Shown here one piece after another: positions 24,377 through 32,730 of a DNA stretch of 64,000 nucleotides (position 1 is its first letter; every line of letters starts with the position of its first letter). The notes under the pieces are model-generated. The model worked only from the letters and a program-made list of their open reading frames with translations, was not told the DNA's origin and did no database searches. The DNA lies in NCBI RefSeq assembly GCF_014595975.1, contig NZ_JABWGQ010000036.1:1-64000 (forward strand), written 5' to 3'. Origin of the DNA: Sphingopyxis sp. LK2115. Lineage in GTDB: Bacteria > Pseudomonadota > Alphaproteobacteria > Sphingomonadales > Sphingomonadaceae. The position numbers and the translations under genes were made by a program.

Positions 24377-24589
24377 CTAAGGCACCGGGTCGTAGCCGTG
24401 ACCGCCCCAAGGATGGCAGCGCAATAGCCGCTTTGTCGCGATCCAGCCACCCTTGATCGCGCCATAACGCCGAAGCGCGACGATCGCATATTCGCTGCAC
24501 GACGGCGCATAGCGGCACGTCGGCGGCAGAATGCGCGACGGGCCCAGTTGCCAGCCGCGCGCGATCAGGATGAGCAGCCGGGCGATCAT
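24377..24589 (-). CDS. yidD: Membrane protein insertion efficiency factor YidD
   Basis: 70 residues, the usual YidD size, with the family pattern PTCRYAPSCSEYAIVALRRYG and RCHPWGGHGYDPVP, including the conserved cysteines. It is a peripheral inner-membrane protein that assists YidC. It lies between rnpA and yidC, 45 bases before yidC. Confidence 0.95.
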   Translation of the reverse strand: MIARLLILIARGWQLGPSRILPPTCRYAPSCSEYAIVALRRYGAIKGGWIATKRLLRCHPWGGHGYDPVP

Positions 24590-24650
24590 GCGTGTTGTCC
24601 CGTTTCGTCACCCCGGACGCGATCGGCGTGATGATGAGAAGGGGGAGCGG

Positions 24651-24998
24651 TCACGAGACTTTCGCCGCCAGCTTCTTTGCCGCGCGCGCAAGCGCCGTGC
24701 CGAGCTGTTCGCCGAGATCGGCAAAGAGGATTTCGTTGCCGCCGGGGCGGCCGATCAACACATGGTCGGCGCCTGCGATTCCCGCTTTGGGCAGCGCGAC
24801 GCGGCAAAGTTCGCGCAGCCGGCGCTTCATCCGGTTGCGCGTCACCGCGTTGCCGATTTTTTTGCTGACAGTGTAACCGATTCCCATGGCGCTGTCGCCG
24901 TCGCCGCGCGGGCGGACGAGCAGGACGAAGCCGGGCATGGGAAAGCGAAGGCCGCGATTCGCGGCCAGAAAGTCGCTGCGCTTGTTAAGCGTTCGCAC
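24651..24998 (-). CDS. rnpA: Ribonuclease P protein component
   Basis: 115 residues, binding RNase P RNA for tRNA 5' processing. The start is taken as the GTG at 24998 (VRTLNKRSDFLAAN), 29 bases after the rpmH stop; upstream codons in this frame run through rpmH and are not starts. The signature RNRMKRRLRELCR follows KKIGNAVT. The C-terminus is Ala/Lys-rich (AKKLAAKVS). Confidence 0.94.
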   Translation of the reverse strand: MRTLNKRSDFLAANRGLRFPMPGFVLLVRPRGDGDSAMGIGYTVSKKIGNAVTRNRMKRRLRELCRVALPKAGIAGADHVLIGRPGGNEILFADLGEQLGTALARAAKKLAAKVS

Positions 24999-25027
24999 CA
25001 GACGCGCTGGCGGCGAAGCGTCGGCGA

Positions 25028-25162
25028 TCAGGCCGACAGCTTCTTGCGGCCGCGGGCACGGCGGGCGGCCAGAACCTTGCGGCCGCCGACGGTCGCCTTG
25101 CGGGCGCGAAAGCCGTGACGGCGCTTGCGCACGAGGCGGCTGGGTTGATAGGTGCGCTTCAT
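25028..25162 (-). CDS. rpmH: 50S ribosomal protein L34
   Basis: 44 residues, very basic: it starts [18 protein letters not shown], continues [17 protein letters not shown] and ends GRKKLSA, the complete L34 pattern. It is the first gene of the rpmH-rnpA-yidD-yidC-yihA run and is preceded by the terminator of the upstream gene. Confidence 0.97.
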   Translation of the reverse strand: MKRTYQPSRLVRKRRHGFRARKATVGGRKVLAARRARGRKKLSA

Positions 25163-25194
25163 CGCGGTTTTCCCTAGATTTCGTCAAATGCTGC

Positions 25195-25225
25195 AACAGA
25201 AAAGGGCCGCCAAGCGTGGGCGGCC
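25195..25225 (-). terminator. Intrinsic terminator upstream of rpmH
   Basis: On the minus strand GGCCGCC (25225-25219) pairs perfectly with GGCGGCC (25211-25205) around a 7-base loop and is followed by CTTTTCTGTT. It would end transcription of the PGPGW protein gene and isolate rpmH. Confidence 0.8.
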
Positions 25226-25262
25226 ACCGTTGGGGCGCGGATAAGCAAGAGTCGGTGGAAAG

Positions 25263-25571
25263 TCAATCGCCATCTGCCCGGTCCAGCGCCTCGCGTGCGC
25301 GCCGCCGCGCGGCGCTGACGCGGCGCATCACCCGGTCGGTCCACGCGCCATAGCGGGGATGCCGCCATTTGAAGCGGACATAGACGCGCTTCGCCCACGC
25401 GCTGTTCTGAAGGCACAGCATCAGCCCGACCGGAAAGACGATCAGAAAACCCGGTCCCGGCAATGGCCCGATCGCGATGCCGACGAGCATCAGCAGCAGG
25501 CCGAGCGCGAACAAGGCCGTGCGCATTTGGGCATTCGACCTTAATCGCTGATAAAGGCTCCGCTTCGCCAT
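25263..25571 (-). CDS. PGPGW-family membrane protein
   Basis: 102 residues from MAKRSLYQRL. Two adjoining hydrophobic segments (about 20-50) hold the diagnostic PLPGPGFLIVFPVGLMLCLQ. It then has a basic cytoplasmic tail with RFKWRHPRYG and an Arg/Ala-rich end. The family (PF09656-like) is a small inner-membrane protein with no established function. It has its own terminator. Confidence 0.8.
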   Translation of the reverse strand: MAKRSLYQRLRSNAQMRTALFALGLLLMLVGIAIGPLPGPGFLIVFPVGLMLCLQNSAWAKRVYVRFKWRHPRYGAWTDRVMRRVSAARRRAREALDRADGD

Positions 25572-25829
25572 GGGGGCGATGTGGGAAAGCCAGCGGCGTG
25601 TTGCAAGGATAAAGCAGCGTGGGTGCGAACGGCCGAGCGCAAGCGGCGGCAGGGTGCTGGGCGGATGCGCCCGCACTGGACGCCGCTCATCCATCGCCTT
25701 CCCCGGCTCGGCGGTCTTTGTGAACGCTTCGGCCAGCAGGTCGCCGGTGCAACGGAACGATGCGTTCAGGCCACCGTTGCCAAAATGTTGAAATGGCAGG
25801 CTGGTTGGCCCTCGTGTCGGAGAAAGAGA

Positions 25830-25964
25830 ATGAAAAGGCTTTTGACGATTTTCGCAATCAGCGGCTCGCTGCTGTTCCTGTCGGCCTGCAATACCGTCGA
25901 CGGTGCCGTAAAGGACGTCGAATCCGTTGGCGACTGCGCCGATGGCGTCAAAGGCAACTGTTAG
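25830..25964 (+). CDS. Entericidin EcnA/B family lipoprotein
   Basis: 44 residues: a lipoprotein signal MKRLLTIFAISGSLLFLSAC with lipobox Cys20, then a short acidic tail with two more cysteines (GDCADGVKGNC). Entericidins are tiny membrane lipoproteins linked to stationary-phase lysis in E. coli; a role here is unproven. GGAGAAAGAG just before the ATG is the ribosome-binding site. Confidence 0.88.
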   Translation: MKRLLTIFAISGSLLFLSACNTVDGAVKDVESVGDCADGVKGNC

Positions 25965-25993
25965 CGCGGCGTGCGTTTAATCTGATCCATCGT

Positions 25994-26010
25994 CCCGTTC
26001 GTGTCTCGAC
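25994..26010. repeat. Single half of a REP-like family
   Basis: CCCGTTCGTGTCTCGAC resembles one arm of the paired element at 40626-40707 (CCCGTTCGCATCGAGCG) and lies in the short gap between convergent genes. Confidence 0.5.
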
Positions 26011-26021
26011 GGCGGCGATGC

Positions 26022-26798
26022 TCAGTTGATCGTGACGAACCGCGCCATGTCGGCGCGGGTCAGGTAGCGCACCTCGTTGAAAGGCGTCGCATTGGTCAGC
26101 GCATAAAATTCGCGCGCCTTCGCCGCGTCCATGCCCAGTTCGCGATAAAGGGCGATATAGTCGGCGTGGACCGGGTCGTCGGCCGGATAGTCGTTCGCCT
26201 CGCGCCCATGTTCGTCGGCCCAGCTATGGACGCCGAACTCGGCGTCGGGCGCCGCGCGCCGCGTCGCGCCCGCGAGCCACAGCTCGACCGCGCCCGATCG
26301 GACCGACCCGCCGCTCGGCACCACGGTTTCCAGCCCGGCGCGGCGGATCGCGCGGGCGAGCGCCAGATTGGCATCCTCGTCAAGGCTGCCGGGGCAATCG
26401 ACCATCTCTATGCGCTTGAGGCCGGGAAAGGCGACGAGCATCGCCGCGAACTGGCGTGGGGTCGCCGAAGTGACGTCGCCGACCATGCGGACTGTTGCCG
26501 CGTCGACCACCGAAAAAGGACCGAAACGCGCCTTTGGATGCCCCAGCGTGGCAAGCGTGGCGGCAGGCGCATAACGCCGCGTCGCCCCGAACGCCTCTTC
26601 CTCGGCCAGCGCTTCATCGTCGAGGAGCGCCGCATCCTCCTCGATAAAGCCCAGGTCATCGTCGCTCGCGTCGATATGGGTCCACGTCACGGTCGTGGTG
26701 ACGATCGTGACCCACTGCGCCTGCGCCGGCGCGAGCGCCAGCACCGCGGCGAACGCGGCGACGACAAGCGTGCGCAACAGGGCAAAGGGCGAAACCAT
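26022..26798 (-). CDS. Secreted protein with ClpP/periplasmic-serine-protease-like domain
   Basis: 258 residues with a clear signal peptide (cleavage after APAQAQ, about residue 28). After an acidic linker (43-70) the middle resembles the COG3904 predicted periplasmic proteins of the ClpP/crotonase fold. A helix ALARAIRRAGLETVVPSGGS leads to Ser168 (VRSGA), and FGVHSW follows with His191, the expected nucleophile and base. A catalytic acid is not pinned down. It is the last gene of the TetR-headed run. No function is known and the protease reading is an inference. Confidence 0.6.
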   Translation of the reverse strand: MVSPFALLRTLVVAAFAAVLALAPAQAQWVTIVTTTVTWTHIDASDDDLGFIEEDAALLDDEALAEEEAFGATRRYAPAATLATLGHPKARFGPFSVVDAATVRMVGDVTSATPRQFAAMLVAFPGLKRIEMVDCPGSLDEDANLALARAIRRAGLETVVPSGGSVRSGAVELWLAGATRRAAPDAEFGVHSWADEHGREANDYPADDPVHADYIALYRELGMDAAKAREFYALTNATPFNEVRYLTRADMARFVTIN

Positions 26799-26883
26799 GC
26801 CCCCATTCTCGCGCGCCCGCGATGACCAATTGGCAAAGCGGCAATGTCAGCGCCGCATTAACCGCGATATGGGACGGCGCAGG

Positions 26884-27543
26884 TCAATCGCGGCCCGACA
26901 CGTCGAACGGGAAATGGCTGCGATAGGGGCGGGCATCCTCGATGCACCGCGACACGCTCGGCCGCGCGAGCAGGCGGGCGCGATACGCGCGCACTCGTGC
27001 ATGGCGTGGATCGATCGGATGAACCCAGTCGGCATAGAAGAGCGCCGGCGCGGCGGCGCAGTCCGCCAGCGAGAAGCCGTGCGGCGTTGCCCAGCCGTCG
27101 TCGGGCAGCTTGGTCTCGAGCCAGCCATAGGCTTTTTCGAGCAGGTCGCGTGCGCGTTCGACGCGGGCAAGGTCGGGTTTTTCGGTGATAAAGGGCAGAT
27201 ATTCGGCAACCACGGCCTGAAAACGCGCCTGGAAATGATTGTCGAAGATCCGGTCGAGGAAGCGGAGTTCGAGCGCCACCCGCGGGTCGGCAGGGATCAG
27301 TCGCGGGTCCGGGACTCTCTGGTCGAGATATTCGATGATGATCGACGATTCGAAAATCGGAACGCCATCGTCGACGATCAGCGGAAACTGACCGACCGGC
27401 CAATGGGATCGCAGTTCGTCATAATGGGTGAACGGTTCCTCGGTCTCAAGCGCGCGATATTCGAACGCGACGCCCTTTTCATACAGTGCGATCAACGCCT
27501 TCCACGCGTAGGACGAGAAGGGATGGCCATAGAATATCAGCAT
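26884..27543 (-). CDS. Glutathione S-transferase family protein
   Basis: 219 residues. The N-terminal thioredoxin-like domain starts MLIFYGHPFSSYAWK, with the cis-proline GQFPLIVDDG and the glutathione gamma-glutamyl contact FESSIIIEYLD. The C-terminal half is helical. Its ATG is 4 bases after the stop of the VOC gene at 27548, so the two are translated as a pair. The pairing of a GST with a VOC protein suggests conjugation or reduction of small electrophiles. Confidence 0.88.
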   Translation of the reverse strand: MLIFYGHPFSSYAWKALIALYEKGVAFEYRALETEEPFTHYDELRSHWPVGQFPLIVDDGVPIFESSIIIEYLDQRVPDPRLIPADPRVALELRFLDRIFDNHFQARFQAVVAEYLPFITEKPDLARVERARDLLEKAYGWLETKLPDDGWATPHGFSLADCAAAPALFYADWVHPIDPRHARVRAYRARLLARPSVSRCIEDARPYRSHFPFDVSGRD

Positions 27544-27547
27544 CGCG

Positions 27548-28030
27548 TCAACCCTTCACTGCGGCCTCGATCGCCGCAATGTCGATCTTCTTCATCGTCA
27601 TCATTGCCTCGAACGCGCGCTTGGCGGCCGCCTTGTCGCTGCCCGTCGTTGCTTCGAGCAGGACGCGCGGGGTGATCTGCCAGCTCACGCCCCATTTGTC
27701 CTTGCACCAGCCGCAGACGCTTTCCTGCCCGTCATTGCCGACAATCGCGTCCCACAGCCGGTCGGTTTCCTCCTGCGTGTCGGTGTGGACGATGAAGGAA
27801 AAAGCCTCGCTATGCTTGAATATCGGCGGGCCGTTGAGGCCGATGCACGGCGTTCCGAGCAGCGTGAACTCGACCGTCAGCACATCGCCTTCCTTGCCGC
27901 CCGGCGTGTCGACGGGGGCGCGGTGAACCGCGCCGACATGGCTGTCGGCAAAGGTTGCGGCATAGAAATTGGCCGCTTCCTCGGCATCGCCTTCGTACCA
28001 GAGGCACAGGGTCAGGGGGGTCTTGCTCAT
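27548..28030 (-). CDS. VOC-superfamily protein, PhnB / 3-demethylubiquinone methyltransferase-like
   Basis: 160 residues. The pattern TLCLWYEGDAEEAANFYAATF, then HTDTQEETDRLWDAI and WGVSWQITP is that of the PF06983 group (named after UbiG-like and PhnB proteins, but of unknown activity). Two beta-alpha-beta-beta-beta modules are expected. The start is set by AAGGAGAGTGACGATG, a ribosome-binding context almost identical to those at 29910 and 32730. Confidence 0.85.
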   Translation of the reverse strand: MSKTPLTLCLWYEGDAEEAANFYAATFADSHVGAVHRAPVDTPGGKEGDVLTVEFTLLGTPCIGLNGPPIFKHSEAFSFIVHTDTQEETDRLWDAIVGNDGQESVCGWCKDKWGVSWQITPRVLLEATTGSDKAAAKRAFEAMMTMKKIDIAAIEAAVKG

Positions 28031-28070
28031 CGTCACTCTCCTTGTTGGAATCCGTGGCCGCAACGCGGCG

Positions 28071-28370
28071 TCAGCGCCGGTAAAAGCGCAGCGGTTTGGT
28101 GTCGGCGCGCGCCATCTGCCCGCGCGCCTCGAGGTCGAGCTGCACGCCCTTTTGCCACCAGCCCGCCTTTGCCCCGCCGGGAAACAGCGTGTCGGGCAGC
28201 AGCGGCAGCAGCCGTTCCTTGATCTCCGCCGCGGTCAGTCCCGGCGCCTCGGTCGGCACCACCGCCAGCATGGCCGCGCGCATCGCGTCATATTTCGCGC
28301 GTTCGACGCGCACCACATGGTCCGGGCTGTTCACGTTCCGCATCTCGACGCGGTCGTCATTCTTCGTCAT
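28071..28370 (-). CDS. DUF6958-like protein
   Basis: 99 residues, MTKNDDRVEMRNVNSPDHV at the start, then VDRxKYxAMR-type (VERAKYDAMRAAML), APGLTAAEIKERLLPLLP, and LFPGGAKAGWWQKGVQLDLE. The GGAKAGWW segment and length match a family I recall as DUF6958; the winged-helix-like layout is an impression. No function is known. It sits between a GST and a VOC gene. Confidence 0.65.
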   Translation of the reverse strand: MTKNDDRVEMRNVNSPDHVVRVERAKYDAMRAAMLAVVPTEAPGLTAAEIKERLLPLLPDTLFPGGAKAGWWQKGVQLDLEARGQMARADTKPLRFYRR

Positions 28371-28398
28371 CGTGCAAATCCTTCTTTGCTTGCCGCGC

Positions 28399-29037
28399 TC
28401 ACGCCTCCAGCGCGGCAAACCCCTTGGCAATCGTTACCGGCGCCCTGGGCCGCGCATACATGGTGTCGAGAAAGGCGCGGAGCGCCGGGGCATCGTCCAG
28501 CAGCATTTCCTCGCGCGCCCAGTCGAGCGTGAAGGCTGCGTTGAAATCGGCGACGGTCAGCGCGTCGCCGACCAGGACGTCGCGCCCCTGCATATGCTGT
28601 TCGAGCACCGCGATCATGCGCCGCGCGTCGCGCTTTGCCAGCGCAATTTCGGATTCCGACCGTTCCTCCGGCGCATAGATGAAATTGTGGAGCGCGATGC
28701 GCCACAGCGGTGCCTCGATCTCGGTCATCAGGAAGAACAGCCATTGGTACATGCGGCCACGATCTTCGGGCGTCGCGGGGATCAGCCCGCCGCCGGGGAA
28801 GCGCCCCCCATATTTGTCGGCGAGATAGAGCTGGATCGCCGCCGATTCGCTGATCACCGTGTCGCCGTCGACCAGCACGGGCAGCTTGGCGGCGGGATTG
28901 AGCGCAAGAAACGCGGGTGTCAGCTGCTCGCCGGCGGCAAGATCGACCGGGGCGATTTCGTGCGGCAGGTCGAGTTCGTTAAGCAGCCAGATCGCGCGCA
29001 AGGCGCGCGTCGGGGGAGTGCCGTAAAGCCTGATCAT
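28399..29037 (-). CDS. Glutathione S-transferase family protein
   Basis: 212 residues: N-terminal MIRLYGTPPTRALRAIWLLNELDL, cis-proline NPAAKLPVLVDGD and SESAAIQLYLA for glutathione, then a helical domain with the VADFNAAFTLDW segment typical of theta/beta-class-like GSTs. GAAGGAG precedes the ATG. A 150-base spacer separates it from the tandem DUF1428 gene upstream. Confidence 0.9.
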   Translation of the reverse strand: MIRLYGTPPTRALRAIWLLNELDLPHEIAPVDLAAGEQLTPAFLALNPAAKLPVLVDGDTVISESAAIQLYLADKYGGRFPGGGLIPATPEDRGRMYQWLFFLMTEIEAPLWRIALHNFIYAPEERSESEIALAKRDARRMIAVLEQHMQGRDVLVGDALTVADFNAAFTLDWAREEMLLDDAPALRAFLDTMYARPRAPVTIAKGFAALEA

Positions 29038-29187
29038 CTTCGCTCCTTCAACCCTCCCGGCGCCGACGGCATGGAGAGGGGGATCATCGGCGGAAGGGTG
29101 GAAGGGCCGCGAGCCGTGCCAGTGCCGCCTTCGTCAGCCGTCGGGGCTGCCGCCTCCCCATGGTTTGGCCACGCGGGGCAGCGGGCG

Positions 29188-29910
29188 TCACGCTTCGACG
29201 ATCGGCACGAAGCCGCCATAGATCATGCGCCTGGCATCGAACGGCCGTTCCTCTTCGGGGCCGGGGTTCATCCGTTCGTCGGCCATCACCTTTTCCCAGC
29301 CGCTGTCGCGCGCTTCCCTGCTCGGCCATTCAACCCAGCTGAACACGACCGTCTCGCCATCTTTTTTGTGCGCGGCGCGGGCATAGTCGGTGACCTCGCC
29401 GCCGGGCACATCGTCACCCCAGTTTTCGACGACGCGCGTCGCCCCATGTTCGATGAAAACATCCGACGCCATTTTCGCCAGCGCGCGATAGCGCTCCTTG
29501 TTGGCGTCCGGGACGGGGGCGACGAAACCGTCGACATATCCGGTTGCGCCGCTGCCGCGATCATCGAGGATCGACTCGAAACCGCCGATGATCATCCGCT
29601 TGCCGTCGAATGGCATGGTGGCGCCCATTTCCTTCATCCGGGGGTCGGACATGATCTTTTCATTCGCGGCATCGCGCGTCGCCCGGTCGGGATATTCGAA
29701 CCAGCTAAACACGACGGTTTCGTCTGCTCTGGCCTGCACCGCGCCCTTGAAGTCGTTGATCTTGCCGTCGGGCACATCATCGCCCCACGCCTCGACCATC
29801 CGCCTGACGCCGAACTCTTTGAACAGCGGCGCTGCGTCGGCGGCATGTTTGCGATAGGCGTCCTTGTTGGCGGTCGGCACCGCGACTACAAATCCTTCCA
29901 CATAGGTCAT
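29188..29910 (-). CDS. Tandem DUF1428 protein (two fused copies)
   Basis: 240 residues made of two DUF1428 units, 1-115 and about 124-240. Both have a YVxGFV start, a GDDVPxGx motif (AWGDDVPDGK; NWGDDVPGGE), ETVVFSWxEYP/EWP and a GFxxI end. DUF1428 proteins are normally single-copy about 115-120 residues in the dimeric alpha-beta barrel (ABM-like) fold, so this is a covalent dimer made by duplication. No enzymatic role is established. Its start is AAGGAGAGAGACGATG. A longer upstream frame is not used. Confidence 0.82.
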   Translation of the reverse strand: MTYVEGFVVAVPTANKDAYRKHAADAAPLFKEFGVRRMVEAWGDDVPDGKINDFKGAVQARADETVVFSWFEYPDRATRDAANEKIMSDPRMKEMGATMPFDGKRMIIGGFESILDDRGSGATGYVDGFVAPVPDANKERYRALAKMASDVFIEHGATRVVENWGDDVPGGEVTDYARAAHKKDGETVVFSWVEWPSREARDSGWEKVMADERMNPGPEEERPFDARRMIYGGFVPIVEA

Positions 29911-29939
29911 CGTCTCTCTCCTTCGGGGGCAGGCAGTCG

Positions 29940-30614
29940 TTATCGGGCGGGCGGACCCGCCTCTTCGCTGAACGCGGCAAGCTGTGCGTCGAGCGCACGC
30001 TGAAAGGCGGGCCGTGCAAGGCATCGGTCGAGATAGGTCTGGAGCCGCGGCTGCTCGGCAACCAGCCCCGCCTCGACGGCTTCGCGCAGCACCGTCGCCA
30101 TCGCGATGTCGGCGACGGTGAAGTCCCCCGCCAGATAGGGCTTGTCGCCCATTGCGTCGTTCAGGCGGCCGAGTCGGCCGCGGATGAAGGCGATCAGGCC
30201 AGGGCGACGCAGCTTGGCCCACTCTTCGTCCTTCGCGAAAATATCGACATTGCCGAGCTCGAACAGCATTGGCTCGACACTGTTATAGGCGGCGAACAGC
30301 CAGGCGAGCGTGTTCGCGCGGCCCTGTGGATCGCGCGGCATCAACCGTTCGTCCTTTTCGGCGAGGTGGAGCAGGATCGCGCCACTTTCGAACAGGCGGA
30401 TGCCATTATCGTTGAGCACCGGCACCTGCCCCCACGGCTGGAACAGGAAATGGTCGGCGGGGCGGTTGACCGCGCTGATCAGATGTTCGGCATAATCGAG
30501 GTCGATTTCCTCGCACGCCCAGCGCGGGCGCAGGTCGCGGACAAAGCCGCGCGCGAAACCCGGCACCCAGTCGAAGGCGGTAACCTCGATGGCGGCATGA
30601 GGATTGATCGGCAT
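29940..30614 (-). CDS. Glutathione S-transferase family protein
   Basis: 224 residues, with a slightly longer N-terminus (MPINPHAAIEVTAFDWVP) before the thioredoxin-like domain. It has GQVPVLNDNGIRLFESGAIL and a helical C-terminal domain containing FTVADIAMATVLRE. The active-site residue is not obvious (DWVPGFARGF). It is the third GST of this run, 29 bases before the tandem DUF1428 gene. Confidence 0.85.
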   Translation of the reverse strand: MPINPHAAIEVTAFDWVPGFARGFVRDLRPRWACEEIDLDYAEHLISAVNRPADHFLFQPWGQVPVLNDNGIRLFESGAILLHLAEKDERLMPRDPQGRANTLAWLFAAYNSVEPMLFELGNVDIFAKDEEWAKLRRPGLIAFIRGRLGRLNDAMGDKPYLAGDFTVADIAMATVLREAVEAGLVAEQPRLQTYLDRCLARPAFQRALDAQLAAFSEEAGPPAR

Positions 30615-30644
30615 GGGGGGATTCCTCTCGCTTCGTCCCTGGGA

Positions 30645-31607
30645 TCAGAAGACCGGCGGCGGCGGCGCCTTGTCGTCCAGAAAAGGCACGACCATCGCAG
30701 CGATAGCGGGCGCTTCGGCCATGATCCCGATGTGCGATGCCGCAGGCAGGATCGCCAGCCGCGCCTTGGGCGCTTCGGTCAGGAAACCCTGCGTCGCCGC
30801 CGCGACGTCGCCGCCGCCGCGCAGCTTGAAGAGCGCGATCGCATGGTCGAGCGTCACGCCGTCGGCATCGCCGATGATCACCATCGTCTTGCCGGGGATC
30901 GCGCGGACCGCGGCGTCGGACCAGCCAAAGGGCGTGGCGTCGAGTTTCTTGATATTCTCGACGAGTATGGGGAACTTTTCCGGCGCAGGCGACAGTCGTT
31001 CATATTCGGTCTCGATGATCGTGTTCGCGAAAAACTCGGGCTTGATCGCCGCAATGCCCGCCAGCACTTCGGGATACCAACCGTCGAGGCGCGAGGTTGC
31101 CGAAAGGATGATCTGCTTGCCGACCCTGTCGGGGTGCCGGATCGCCAATGCGATCGCGGTCGACCCACCCATCGAATAACCGAGCACATCGACCTTTTCG
31201 ACGCCCAGCTTGCCCAGCACCGCGGCGGCGTCGTCGGCCATGCGGTCGTAATTCAGCGGCGTATCGACGCCGCCTGACCGGCCATGGCCGCGCGCATCGA
31301 TCGCGATCACCGGCCGCGTCGCGGCGAGCGGCGCAATCAGCGGCCGCATCGCATCGGCCGACATAAAGGCGCCATGCAGGACGAGCAGCGGGGTGCCACC
31401 CGCCCTTGAATCGCCATAGATCTGGTAATGGACGGCCGCACCGGCAACGTCCACATGACCATGCGCGGAGGCGTTGACCGGCGCCACCGCGGCGGCGGGC
31501 GCTTCCGCCGCGGCGCTCTGCGGCATCGCGACGAACGCCAGCGCGGCAATGATTTTCGCGAACACCGCGCCCGCGGCCAGTGGGGGGAGGGGAGAAAGGC
31601 TTATCAT
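30645..31607 (-). CDS. Secreted alpha/beta hydrolase
   Basis: 320 residues with a signal-like N-terminus (about 1-35, SAAAEA) followed by an alpha/beta hydrolase domain. The oxyanion strand is LLVLHGAF, the nucleophile elbow GYSMGG has Ser145, a DARGHGRSG motif precedes it, an IIGDADG acid strand and an AASHIGIM histidine complete the triad. The sequence resembles carboxylesterase/haloperoxidase-type hydrolases; the substrate is unknown. Confidence 0.85.
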   Translation of the reverse strand: MISLSPLPPLAAGAVFAKIIAALAFVAMPQSAAAEAPAAAVAPVNASAHGHVDVAGAAVHYQIYGDSRAGGTPLLVLHGAFMSADAMRPLIAPLAATRPVIAIDARGHGRSGGVDTPLNYDRMADDAAAVLGKLGVEKVDVLGYSMGGSTAIALAIRHPDRVGKQIILSATSRLDGWYPEVLAGIAAIKPEFFANTIIETEYERLSPAPEKFPILVENIKKLDATPFGWSDAAVRAIPGKTMVIIGDADGVTLDHAIALFKLRGGGDVAAATQGFLTEAPKARLAILPAASHIGIMAEAPAIAAMVVPFLDDKAPPPPVF

Positions 31608-31636
31608 TGGACGATCCTCATTCTTGAAAACGGCGA

Positions 31637-31855
31637 CTAGCTTCGTTTGCCTTTGATCCACGCGACGATTGACATGGCGTGGCCGTGACCCAGGCCGTAA
31701 TCGGCCCTGAGCCAGTCGATCACCGCGCCGGCCTTGACGCCGGGAGCGAGGCCCTTTTCATCGGCCAATCCCTTCTGGATCGCCTGTGCAGCCAAGGCAT
31801 CGGGCGATTGCCCCGTTTTGGTTCGAACATTGTCGAGATAGGCTTGGAAGCTCAT
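31637..31855 (-). CDS. DUF4287 domain protein
   Basis: 72 residues starting MSFQAYLDNVRTKTG; the SFQAYLDNV and AMSIVAWIKG segments are those of DUF4287, a small helical domain of unknown function. The ATG overlaps the stop of the DoxX-like gene (ATGA), so the two are coupled. Confidence 0.85.
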   Translation of the reverse strand: MSFQAYLDNVRTKTGQSPDALAAQAIQKGLADEKGLAPGVKAGAVIDWLRADYGLGHGHAMSIVAWIKGKRS

Positions 31856-32268
31856 GCCACCGCTCCCTTTCGGAACGGAATCATCGCGCGGACTCGCGGG
31901 TCGCGCAGCCACAGGCCGCCCCACAGCATCACGCCCAGATAGACGCCGAACAATATGTGGCTGAACAGCGGGTTGCCGACGCGGACCTGCGTGGCGATCG
32001 CGCCGCCCAGATAGGCTGTGATCAGGATCGCGCCGAGGATGCTCGTGCGCGGCCAGACATGGAGCAGCGTCGGGATCAGCAGCAGGATCGCCAGCAGATA
32101 CATGGTGCCGACCTCTGCCGGCCAGCCGAGGTTCGGCGGACTATATTTGATTGCGGTCTCGGGCGACACCAGCTTGAGCCCGGCGTCAAAGAGGAGGAAG
32201 GCGACCACCAGGCCGCTGAGCGCGCGGCCAAGGATCAGCCGATGTTTGGCGGGGGCTGTACCGGACAT
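31852..32268 (-). CDS. DoxX-like membrane protein
   Basis: 138 residues with four hydrophobic segments (about 12-35, 50-70, 75-95, 100-120), matching the DoxX-like family (PF13564). Early residues read GRALSGLVVAFLLFDAG. DoxX-like proteins are often encoded with thiosulfate/antioxidant or glyoxalase genes and have no firm function. It is ATGA-coupled to DUF4287. Confidence 0.82.
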   Translation of the reverse strand: MSGTAPAKHRLILGRALSGLVVAFLLFDAGLKLVSPETAIKYSPPNLGWPAEVGTMYLLAILLLIPTLLHVWPRTSILGAILITAYLGGAIATQVRVGNPLFSHILFGVYLGVMLWGGLWLRDPRVRAMIPFRKGAVA

Positions 32269-32292
32269 TTTTCTTCCTCCCTCATGCGTCGA

Positions 32293-32730
32293 TCAGGCGG
32301 CCGTTTCGGCGGGTTCGCCGGCGGAAATTGCGGCGGGGTCCATCCACATCACTTCCCAGATATGGCCGTCGGGATCCTCGAAGCTGCGCCCGTACATGAA
32401 GTCGCCATATTCCTGCGTCGGCGTGGGGTCGGCGGCGCCGCCCGCGGCGGTCGCGCTGGCGACCAGCGTGTCGACGTCGGCGCGGCTGTCGGCGGAAAGG
32501 GCCAGCAGCACCTGCGCGTGGGTGCGCGCATCGGGGATCGTCTTTGGCGTAAAGCTCGCCCATTTTTCATGCGTCAGCAGCATGACATGGATCGCCCCTT
32601 CCTCGACCACCATGCAAGCGGCGGTGTCGTCGGTGAAGGCGGGGTTGTTGACGGCACCGATCGCGGCATAAAAGGCCTTCGATCTTTCGAGGTCGGCAAC
32701 GGGCAGGTTCACGAAAATCATTCGGGGCAT
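32293..32730 (-). CDS. VOC-superfamily glyoxalase/bleomycin-resistance-like protein
   Basis: 145 residues starting MPRMIFVNLPVADLERSKAFY, a glyoxalase-type first module, with ADVDTLVASATAAGG and SFEDPDGHIWEVMW in the second module (the D-P-D-G-H metal-binding end). Two ATGs are available; AAGGAG is 7 bases before the one at 32730 and 1 before the one at 32736, so the shorter form is chosen. The Zn/Fe ligands are not fully clear. It is the first gene after the TetR gene. Confidence 0.85.
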   Translation of the reverse strand: MPRMIFVNLPVADLERSKAFYAAIGAVNNPAFTDDTAACMVVEEGAIHVMLLTHEKWASFTPKTIPDARTHAQVLLALSADSRADVDTLVASATAAGGAADPTPTQEYGDFMYGRSFEDPDGHIWEVMWMDPAAISAGEPAETAA

